A stretch of 64,000 nt of DNA from Simmondsia chinensis (taxonomy: Eukaryota; Streptophyta; Magnoliopsida; Caryophyllales; Simmondsiaceae), in the NCBI GenBank assembly GCA_018398585.1, contig JAGTTD010000015.1, forward strand, positions 8,251,001 to 8,315,000, written 5' to 3'. The position numbers and the translations under genes were made by a program. The notes below the pieces were generated by a model, which saw nothing but the letters and a program-made list of their open reading frames with translations, was not told the DNA's origin and did no database searches. Positions 56,024-64,000 of the stretch are shown here, in pieces (the stretch's first letter is position 1; the number at the start of each line of letters is the position of its first letter).

Positions 56024-57336
56024 CAGCCCCACACCTAACCTTTGCTAGTCCTAGAGCAAATTATATGGTTTAACATAAAAACTACAATGACCAACTACCC
56101 CAACCATCCCAACCTTCACCCAGTTTTTCAAGATTAACATCTATATTACAATTCATGACAAGATTAAATCATTTAGATCATTTTCCAATTCCATGAATTC
56201 AGATGATTAAACTTCAAAACTCGTCATAGAATTTCATTAACCTTGTATCAATTAATAGGAATTACTCAAGCAATTTAAGCGCACAAGTGAACGTGATTAG
56301 GATTTCATGCCACAGAATCTCCTCAGATTCTCGCTCCCAACCAAATATATAAAGGTTTTATGCACCCGCACCATTAAATCACCTAAACACACGCCTATAC
56401 ATAGAGAAATTTTAAGTGGCATATGAGTGACCACTTTACAATATTTTGACCTCAGTATACCACAAAAGAAATTTTATCATGAATGTACATCAAATTTTAA
56501 TTTTTCTTTTTCTTTTTCTTTTGCCCCCTTTTTTTTCTTTTTTTTTTTTTCCTCTTCATTTTTTTCTTTTTTGTTTCCTCTTTCTTTTCTGTCCATTTTT
56601 GGACTTCTTTTTTTTTTTTTTTTTTTTTTTAAACGAGTACTTCATAATTACTATTGACATTGGCCAACCAGTACTTTACATAACATCAAGGGCAAGGATT
56701 ATGCTAAGCCAGTAGGGCAGGCTTGCAAAACTCAAGATATATAAGGTTGTTTACTCAAATTCTTCAGATTTTCCGCAACATGAAAGTCCTGTGCTTAGTG
56801 AATATGTGAGCGGCATGAGTAGAACCCATTAATATCAACAATAATCAACAACACTCATTAACAAGTATGAAGTAGAATCATTTAATTTCATGGAATTAAG
56901 AGAACGAAATAAGCAACTAATCCCACTGTCATCATAACATACGTGTCGATTAAGGAAAACTTGGCTAAACGATTATAATGCATGCTCAAAATGCACAAAA
57001 AAGATGTTCAAAATTTTAAAAATTCGACCAAAAATGGGCACATGCAAATGAGCCTCACCCCCACACCTAAATCATGCATTGTCCTCAATGCAACAACATC
57101 AATCATTAAATCACAAGAGATAGGTGAGATGGAGCAATACAACCTGACGAGACGGCGTGGACATGTATATATGACTCCTTCAGCATGGGACAAGTACCTG
57201 AAAAGAGATAAAACAAGTATCCAAGAAACTAATTAGTTCAAAAACTAAACTAAAACAAGAATTAACAAAATCTAGGCTGCCTCCTAGGAGCGCTAAGTTT
57301 TACCCCTTCAGCCAGGTGCAATGGGTCCAACGAAGA
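56024..57336 (-). other. Gypsy 3' internal non-coding region
   Basis: It contains two copies of a GGTTAGGTGTGGGG-like purine tract on the minus strand, one next to the LTR (about 56026-56044) and one with GAGGACAATGCATG upstream at about 57050-57090. Both resemble the tract-plus-signal found before Athila-type LTRs. Poly-T and T/C-rich microsatellites occupy 56498-56630. No integrase remnant is visible. Confidence 0.6.
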
Positions 57337-57730
57337 TCAAGTAATGGCATCAATCAAAGAAGCAAATTCACTGAGCTCACCTAAAACAAGATCTACAGCA
57401 CAATCAGTAGTGTCACACGTGATTTCAGGAGGGAAAGAGTAGTCGGGTGGATGTCTAATGGGGGCAACAACAAGTGTAGATCGAAGCTTATGAAAAGCGT
57501 CTAACCAAGACTCATTGAGTTCAACTGATATGTCCTTAGATAGCACACTAGTCAATGGTCTAGCTAACTTCCCATGATCCTCAAGGAATCCCTTATAGAA
57601 ACTCGCATAATCTAGAAAAGCTCTAAATTGTTTCGCATTTGAGGGAGGGGGCGAGTTCACATGCATATCTATTGTAGCTTTATCAACCTCAATACCCTCC
57701 TTAGACAACCTATGGCCTAGTACAATTTCC
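57337..57730 (-). pseudogene. Gypsy: reverse transcriptase C-terminal/RNase H start
   Basis: LSKEGIEVDKATIDM, then FRAFLDYASFYKGFLEDHGK and LARPLTSVLSKDIS, then a CDTTDCAVDLVLGEL block. These are the gypsy motifs GH-VSKEGIEVD, FLG-A-FYRRFI and CDASDYAVG-VLGQ that follow the reverse transcriptase palm. YIDD is not present because the preceding part is deleted. Confidence 0.85.
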
Positions 57731-58400
57731 TCCTAAACCATAACATCGTGATTCTTCTCCCAACCCAAGACTTCTTTCATGTCCGGGTTTAACCTTCGTT
57801 GCATCTCTTTAGAAGGTTTTGCATTTTCATCAAGAGTGTCGCTAACTAGGGTAGAGGAGAGTGTTTAGTCCACCAAATCATCAGCAATATCCACACAAAA
57901 ATACTCTGACTCATCCTCACAAGTTGGTGACAACGAAGCCTTACAAATATTCAACCTAATAGTCATATTGGCAAAGCTAACATCCATTACCCCAGATCTA
58001 CAATTGAAGGTAGCATTGGCCGTCGCTAAAAAAGGCCGACCTAGAATGACAGGGACATGGTTTTTCGGATGACTAGAAGGTCCCATGTCAAGCACAAGAA
58101 AATCAGCTAGAAACATGGCTTTGTCTACTTTCACTAATACATTAATCAGCTCACCATGGGGAATCCTAGTTGATCTATCTGCTAATTGCAAGGTCACCGT
58201 GGTGGGTTGCAACTCTCCCAGGCCTAACTTCTCATAAACCGAGTAAGGAATTAGGTTGACACTTGCTCCTAAGTCCAGTAAGGCTTTATCAATCGGGTAG
58301 TCTCTAAGTGAACAAGAGATGGTAGGGACACCAGGGTCCTTATACTTAATTGGAGTGTCGCACTTCAGAATAGAGCTCACTTGCTCTGCTAAAAACACTT
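57731..58400 (-). pseudogene. Gypsy: aspartic protease and start of reverse transcriptase region
   Basis: The frame 58398-57865 reads DKALLDLGASVNLIPYSVYE (the protease active site DLGAS), LGLGELQPTTVTLQLADRS, VILGRPFLATANA. This is the Athila-type protease domain. Downstream, RRLNPDMKEVLGW marks the entry to the reverse transcriptase, after which the sequence jumps within a few codons to EEIVLGHRLSKEG. Roughly 200 residues are missing. Confidence 0.88.
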
Positions 58401-60085
58401 TTTTAGGTAGATGTGCTCTAGATCGCCTCTTTTGGTTCAGTAGATCCTTAATAAACTTTGCATAGGCCAGGATCTGTTTAATTGCATCAAGAAGGGGAAT
58501 GTTAATCTTTACTCACCTAAATGTCTCCAAAATATCTTCCCACTTCTTGTCCTTCCCATTTGGATGTGGTGTAACTAAAGCTTCGGGGAATGGTACTCTT
58601 GGTACATATGAGGAAGGAAGATCAGAGGTCCTAAGAATGGGAGAAAGGTGCGTGACCTCATCGGTTGCCTTCTCCCTTTCCTTGCTCTTCTCTTCTCCCT
58701 CACCACTTATGGGTACTTCACTCTCAACACCCACTCCATTGTCAACCTCCGTCCCATTTCTCAACACTGTAATGGACTTTGCTTGTTCTTGCTGGGAAGG
58801 TTAGTTGTCTTGTTTTACATAATTCCTAGGGTTCTCTACAGCCTGGCTAGGGAGTCTTCCCTCATCTCTCCTACTCAGAGTGTTAGCTAGTTGACCTATT
58901 TGGGTTTCTAGCTTTGCAATCGATTGTGTATGGGAGTGGAGGAGTTGGGAATTAGCTTCCAAACCTTTCAGCGCACTCAAAACCTTCTCTTCAAAATTTG
59001 AATTAGAGCTCAAATTAGGAGGTTGAGAGTAGTTAGAAGCATACCCTTGAGGTGGAAAACCGACAGGCCAGGGCATACCAGGTTGTTGAGGCTGTGGGTT
59101 CTGTTGTTGTGGCATAAACTGTCCTTCTCCTCCTTGCCTCCTGGAGAAATTAGGATGGTGTCTCTAGCCCGGATTGTATGTGTTACAGTATGGGTTGTTT
59201 CGTGGGAATCCTTGGGCTGCATTGACTTGTTCCTCCGACCACTCTACATAAGGTGAAGCAGAGGGGTAGTCATGTGTAGAATGAGAGATACTAGAGCATG
59301 AAGAGCAAGCATTATGCACATTTGAAACATGAGACACATTAGGTACAGTAGAGGGGACAAGTGTCATCTTAAATAGGGAAGTTAACTACTCTACGGAAGA
59401 GGTAAGAGAGTCTACTTTCTTATCTAAGATGGAGGTGTGAGCAATCTCATTTACTCCTCTATTTAACCTAGTAGCATTAAGACGTGCATGTGCGGAGGAT
59501 TGTTGTGAATTCTCATTCAAAAGTTTGAACAATTCCCACGCCTCATCCTCATTCTTTCTAAGGAATTGACCCCCACACGAGGCATCAACAGTTTGTTGAC
59601 CCTTTTCATTTAACCCATAATTGAAATTTTGGACTAGTTGCCATTTAGGGATAGCATGAAGTGGCCAAGCTCGTAAGAGTTCCCTAAACCTATCCCAACT
59701 CTCGTGAAACTCTTCGGTAGGAAGTTGGGCGAAGGTGTTAATGGCTCTCCTAGCAGTGTTGAGTCCAAGTACTAATCGTCCCACTAGGTAAGGTGCCTAA
59801 CCAATATTTAGCCTTTTCCTTTAAAGAGAAAGGAAAGAGGCGAAGCAAGATGGCGTCATCACTAACGTTAGGAATCCTGAAGGTTGAGCAAACCTCCATG
59901 AAACTGTCCAAGTGTGTGTACGGGTTCTCATTGCCTAAGCCATGGAATGAAGGAAGCATCTGTATGGTATGTGGCTTAAGCTCGAACTGATAGGCTACGG
60001 GAGGCAACCTAATGCATGAGGGTGATGCATATGTGGTGGGAGTAAAGTAGTCCATAAATGAACGTGGTTGTTGTTCGTCAGCCAT
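58401..60085 (-). pseudogene. Gypsy: gag remnant
   Basis: The start at 60085 (MADEQQPRSFMDYFTPT) is followed by AYQFELKPHTIQMLPSFHGL, ENPYTHLDSFMEVCSTFRI, DAILLRLFPFSLKEKAKYWL, then ELPTEEFHESWDRFRELL-like sequence (59384-59784) and a glutamine/asparagine-rich C terminus (FPPQGYASNYSQPPN, about 59010-59115). This is the Athila gag. Frames change at 59750 and 59390. Confidence 0.88.
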
Positions 60086-60552
60086 TACTAAATCAGAGTT
60101 AGCACCAGTGGATTTTGCTCGGCGTTGGGCTCTAAGGTCTCTTAAAGTTCTTTCAATTTCAGGGTTAAATCAAGTAAGGTCCAGAGACAAAGAGCGACGA
60201 CCGTGCATGAACAATTAACCACACGAAGCAAGTAAATTAAAAATTAAATAAGCAAAACAAATAAAATAGACACTAAAAAAGAAAAACAAATAATAAACTA
60301 CCCTAAAAGCAACCTATGCATGAAAATTCCAAAATAAATAATGCCTTAAAAATAAATAAATAAATAAATAAAATCTTTTTTTAGAAAAAAGAAAAGAAAA
60401 GAAAATAAATTTTTTTAAATTTTTTTTAAAGATTTTTTAAAGAAAGGGACAATAACAATTATAAATAATTTAAGGCAATTAAAAATCAAAGAAAATCACA
60501 AAAAAAAAAAATCACGAACGTTGCCTAGTCCCCGGCAACGGCGCCAAAATCT

Positions 60553-61966
60553 TGATGTGTTTTTCTACGTCTATCAAAATTTAATATAAAATCCTATCTA
60601 TTAAACACACCTAAATTAAAGTGTAGGTAGAGAGGGTGTCGAACCACAGGGACTAAGAGTGCGTGAATTTATTCTATGACTTAAATTAATTTGAATAAAA
60701 TTGAGAGGTTTTGTATTAATTAACCTAAGGAAACAACAATTAAACTAAGGTAATCTACTTCTAATCGAAAAAGTGTATTAAATTGGAACCTAGGGTTTCG
60801 AATCCATCGTGATCCAATTACTTTTGCATTAACTTTTAACTTGGGATTATTAATTGTCACACGGGTAATGGTTTAGGCTACAAGCTTCAACCTACTAAGG
60901 TGATGTTGTTAGTATCGCGTATTGACCCTATCTAACTAAAGCATAAGGAAAATAGGCTCAACCTAACGTATTTGTTAATTATCACGTATTGACCCTATCT
61001 AACTAAAGCATAGGGAAGATAGGTTAAATTAACAAATCGGTGAATACTATTGCTTGATTAATTAATCCTAAGGGTACAAGCACGAAAAATTAATTTATAA
61101 ACATCAACATCAATAATTAAAGGTTACAACCTTAATAATCATATCAATTGAATAAACAATAAAAATATAATACTTCGAAGTATTTATCTCAACCAAGCAA
61201 TTCATGTAAATAATCAAATTAACCCGAACTAAAAGTAAACAAAAGTAAAGGCTAAGATTTCATCTAACCCCAAAGAGCAAGTTAGCTCTCCATCAAGGAT
61301 GATCCGGTGAAGGAGGAGATGAACGAACTCATGTTGGTCTTCACGCTAATTTCGCTCTCGTTCCAATTTAACGAAAAAAAGAAAAATATAATTTAATGAG
61401 AGAGAGAGAGAGAGCTGAGAGAAAAAGTGCAGGGGCTGGAAAGAGGCAGTGAGCAACTCCCAACTGAGACGCCACCTCCAGAGACTTCTCTCCCCTTTTA
61501 AATCGAAGCTTAACGAAACCCTAATTCAATGCTGGTGGTGGGCCGGAGATTTGGTCGGTGATGCGCCGGTGTTGGTGGTCTGGTGAAGTTGGGCCGTGTG
61601 TGGGCCTGTGCTGCTGGTGTTGTCGTGGGCTGCTGCTGCTGGTGGGTGGGCCGGAGTCCGGTGTTGTTGGGCTGGGCTGAGGACGGTTACTGTAGCGGTG
61701 TGGCTTGGGGTTGAAGATGATGAACAGTGCTGGCTCAGGTCAACGAGGCTTGAGCTTATACGTTATTGTCCCGAATCTCGAATGACTTGATTTAATTATT
61801 TACGCATCGAATTTGCCTCATTTGCACCAACATTTGACAATTTTTGGAACTTTAATTTCAAACCTGTTAAACATAAAAATTGCCAAAATGAGTGTAGAAC
61901 TATAATTAAATAGGTGTAAAATAATTAAAATAACAATTAAAAGATGCATAAATACAAGACGCATCA
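60553..61966 (-). repeat. 5' LTR of the gypsy element
   Basis: 1,414 bp. Next to it, TGGCGCCGTTGCCGGGG on the minus strand is the tRNA-Asp primer site. It is close to its partner LTR apart from a roughly 40-bp shortage in the GGGCTGGTGG block. Confidence 0.88.
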
Positions 61967-61971
61967 TGTAT

Positions 61972-62648
61972 TCATATTGTTAAAGTAAACTGTTACATTA
62001 ACATTACTAAAGAGTTCAAATTGTTTTATGCGAGATAGGCTACTAAATCTACATATATATTACATACAACTTGTATACCTAATATAACTATAAACGATTC
62101 AAGTGTGTTGAAAACGAGTTGACCCAACACAAACCTAAATTCTGCCTAATCACTCGAGCACGTTGAATAGGTCAAGTGAAATTCAACCTAGTTTCAAAAA
62201 TGTTGCAATCCATAATCAATAATCTCAATAAGAACAATATATTATATATAATTTGGTATAATCCGTACAAAAATGTAGAATTTATATAGTATAAAAAGCT
62301 ATATTATCAAAAGGCAGGGAAAGATAGAACTAGAGATGGAAAGGGGACAAAGACCTAGAGAGAGGGGAGAGATAGAAACTCATTCACAATTTTTATCCAT
62401 ACATCTTTTCTACACTTAAAACTTCTATACATAGAGTTAAGGGAGTGATATAATTCTAATAAAAGACTAAATTTATTTATTTATACTTAAATCATCCCTT
62501 ACTTAACCTTTATATTTTAGATTGTATCAATAAACTTTGACCCAAACCCGATATTTATGTTGTATTACCATATTGTGTTAGAATTTGCCAGTTTTAACCT
62601 TAACCTTGTTTGACCAAGAAAAACAGCCCTACCCCTTAAAATAATAAC
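61972..62648. other. AT-rich spacer
   Basis: No gene or mobile element recognised in this stretch. Confidence 0.5.
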
Positions 62649-62884
62649 AAACTGGAAAATAACAAATAAAAGGACCATATTCAGTGCCTCAAGGGCTCCC
62701 GTCTACGCAGGGTCGGGGGGAGGGGGGCGGATGTACCCAGTGCCCCCAACCTGAGGGTGAGGACTTCCCAGGAGGTCACCCATCCTGGTACTACTCTCGC
62801 CCAAGCACGCTTAACTTCGGAGTTCTAATGGGATCCGGTGACGACGTGTTGGTGCCCTCTTTGGTAAACTGGAAAATAACAAAT
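62649..62884 (-). mobile_element. 5S rRNA-derived SINE, nearly complete
   Basis: The insert 62668-62865 is flanked by a perfect 19-bp duplication, AAACTGGAAAATAACAAAT (62649-62667, 62866-62884). On the minus strand it starts with a 5S rRNA-like head of about 110 nt: CACCGGATCCCATTAGAAC, TCCGAAGTTAAGCGTGCTTG, GGCGAGAGTAGTACCAGG, ATGGGTGACCTCCTGGGAAG, TCCTC. The internal control regions of 5S genes (A box, intermediate element, C box) are all recognisable. The 3' part is the RTE tail (GTACATCCGCCCCC, GACCCTGCGTAGACGGGAGC, CCTTGAGGCACTG). Unlike the other 5S copy it lacks the roughly 47-nt hairpin segment. The A/T-rich end has no TTG repeats. Confidence 0.85.
62759..62862 (-). promoter_or_regulatory. 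5S-type internal RNA polymerase III promoter within the SINE
   Basis: The stretch matches plant 5S rRNA from about position 20 to its 3' end, with few changes. It is not annotated as an rRNA gene: it is single, embedded between target duplications, and its 3' end runs directly into LINE-like tail instead of a T-rich terminator. Confidence 0.75.
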
Positions 62885-63090
62885 GTTTTTAAAAAATATA
62901 TTAAATGGTATACCTAAGAATATATTTAATTTACATGATGTATATTTATTAAATCTTAAAAGATAATACTAAATTACATTTTTTTAAGTTAATAAATATC
63001 AAATTATTAATACATTTTTGATAAACCAGGAGTTAATCTAACAGAAGTCATAGATACTCCTAAAACATTAACTAAGCTAATTCGTGTACA

Positions 63091-63128
<38 letters not shown>

Positions 63129-63362
63129 AAGCTAATTAATAGCCGTTGGATTCAGATAGATCACCGCCCTCGGCCTGGGCCCCACGCGAGTGTTTTTTTG
63201 AACGTTAGAGCTCTCCCCTCCCCACCATTTAAAAAAGTATAAGCTCAAACTCCCTTTCTTCAAAACCCCAGTGGCCCCAGAAAAAGCACAAAAGACCAGG
63301 AAAAAAAAAAAAAAAAAAAAAACTAGCCGTTACACACAATCTCTCTCTCTCCCCTCTCAATC
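62885..63362 (+). promoter_or_regulatory. Upstream region of the right-edge gene
   Basis: It contains an A run (about 63091-63125), then a GC-richer segment with CCATTTAAAAAAGTATAAGC (possible TATA region, 63227-63246), an A run at 63300-63320 and a CTCTCTCTCTC leader immediately before the ATG at 63363. This is a typical plant 5' untranslated region. Confidence 0.5.
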
Positions 63363-64000
63363 ATGGCGATTTCGCTTGATTCTTCTTCTCCTTCCCTCCC
63401 CAGCAAGGTACCATTCTTCTCTTCATATAATTATTTCATATTTTCTTTTCTTGACATAAATTGTTAGACTATATAACTGTTTTTGATTCATCTATCGATT
63501 AGTTTAAGCGTTTGAAATAGTTAGTTTCTTGATATAGTGTTAAAGGCTTGTTAATCTAAAGGTTACAAGTTTAAATCCCAATTGTCACTTCTCCAAGTAT
63601 TCGTGTATTTCAAACATAAGGTATTTGCGTGAATCTGTCCAATGGGTAATTTGCCACGGACATGTTAGAGTATAAAACTATTGTTGGATGTTTACTTATT
63701 TTGGGATAGTTGGTTATTTACATAAGAAAAAGCCTCCCTTTAGGGTAGCACCCCAAAGGGGAAGGCTACGTACATCTACTTCCGACCCTGAGTATGTGGG
63801 AGTACTTGTGGCACTGGGACTGTTGTTGTTGTTATTGTTGGTTATTTACATAAATGAATTATTTTTCATATGTACATATATGCATATGTTTTTGAATACA
63901 GGAGGTGTCGCCCCTGGCAATGGCGACTTCTTGTTCTTCTCCGCTGTATAGCCCTTCTTCTGAGAAGCAATTCTGGAGCAATTTGAGAAGCCGAGTCGAT
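63363..64000 (+). CDS. Unrecognised gene, first two exons, cut by the window edge
   Basis: Exon 1 (63363-63407) encodes 15 residues starting MAISLDSSSPSLPSK and ends at AAG/GTACCA. The intron (63408-63901, 494 bp) ends ATACAG. Exon 2 (63902 onward, phase 0) reads EVSPLAMATSCSSPLYSPS and SEKQFWSNLRSRVD to the edge. The N terminus is serine-rich, then a basic, possibly helical segment begins. I do not recognise the family. The model rests on the consensus splice sites, the open frame across the junction and the CT-rich leader. Its intron carries an RTE-tail copy. A second in-frame ATG lies in exon 2 (AMATSC). Confidence 0.6.
63709..63853 (+). mobile_element. RTE/SINE 3'-tail copy in an intron
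   Basis: The 111-bp insert 63726-63836 is flanked by a perfect 17-bp duplication GTTGGTTATTTACATAA (63709-63725, 63837-63853). It begins GAAAAAGCCTCCCTTTAGGG and includes the hairpin CCCTTTAGGG/TAGCA/CCCCAAAGGGG, GGCTACGTACATCTAC, GAGTATGTGGGAGTACTTG, GCACTGGGACTG and TTG repeats. It lies in the first intron of the right-edge gene, in the same orientation. Confidence 0.9.

Larger units (their letters stand above)
54567..61971 (-). mobile_element. Athila-like Ty3/gypsy element, pol-deleted
   Basis: LTRs of 1,452 and 1,414 bp (54572-56023, 60553-61966), TGATG...CATCA, are flanked by a perfect 5-bp duplication TGTAT (54567-54571, 61967-61971). The primer site next to the right LTR is CCCCGGCAACGGCGCCA on the plus strand (60530-60546), matching the 3' end of tRNA-Asp. 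Gag, protease and a piece of reverse transcriptase lie on the minus strand. Most of the reverse transcriptase palm and all of the integrase are missing. Confidence 0.92.

Noticed and set aside
56427..56715. Phenylalanine-rich frames resembling a membrane protein
   Set aside because: They are translations of poly-T and CTTTT repeats in the gypsy interior.
62759..62862. A 5S rRNA gene
   Set aside because: The 5S-like stretch lies between the two halves of a 19-bp target duplication, is joined to a LINE tail and has no terminator, so it is part of a SINE.
11802..63836. A CRISPR-like or regularly spaced repeat array
   Set aside because: The repeated tails are far apart, irregularly spaced, in both orientations and carry target duplications; they are retroposons.

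Overview
This is a nuclear segment of a flowering plant, probably a eudicot. The evidence is a two-exon nuclear gene for the mitochondrial ClpP protease with plant-type splice sites, and dense plant-type Ty1/copia, Ty3/gypsy (Athila-like), RTE, L1, hAT, Harbinger-like and SINE sequences in AT-rich, microsatellite-rich DNA. The species cannot be named from the sequence. Only two host genes are visible. CLPP2 lies on the plus strand, with exon 1 ending at 13441 and exon 2 at 30390-30808, split by a 16.9-kb intron full of transposons. The first two exons of an unrecognised plus-strand gene begin at 63363 and run off the right edge. Almost everything else is transposable-element DNA in several nesting layers.

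Layout. 1-4640: decayed minus-strand copia (element A) with a 1,016-bp Harbinger-like element (2395-3410) inserted in its reverse transcriptase. 4641-5745: LTR-like DNA. 6171-11738: copia element B, plus strand, largely non-coding, inside a GGGTA-rich MITE-like sequence. 11802-12004: a SINE carrying a 5S rRNA fragment. 13130-30808: CLPP2. Its intron holds a 218-bp hAT MITE (14467-14684), an RTE-tail copy (15017-15132), an RTE LINE (15193-16640), a 3,054-bp hAT transposon (18671-21724) and a complete-length copia C (24998-30361, minus), whose downstream edge is only about 23 bp from the splice acceptor. 32189-34210: RTE tails, an L1 RNase H remnant and a tRNA-like SINE. 34920-43416: copia D, minus strand, broken by a 5'-truncated RTE (37615-38521) and by a small LTR element with a perfect target duplication (38700-41239). 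43967-47549: an LTR element with 1.5-kb LTRs and a 0.6-kb interior. 47602-48136: a fold-back MITE. 48392-54272: copia E, plus strand, related to B. 54572-61966: an Athila-like gypsy, minus strand, with a large pol deletion. 62668-62865: a second, nearly full 5S-derived SINE with a perfect 19-bp target duplication.

The most interesting theme is a LINE/SINE partnership. Nine copies of one 3' tail ending in TTG repeats are scattered through the window. Three belong to RTE reverse-transcriptase fragments and two are fused to a 5S rRNA-like head carrying the RNA polymerase III internal promoter, which suggests a plant 5S-rRNA-derived SINE mobilised by an RTE LINE. Copia families B/E lack the usual initiator-tRNA primer site. 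They carry instead a segment complementary to their own LTR, a possible self-priming arrangement. All alignments were made by eye; no database search was possible.
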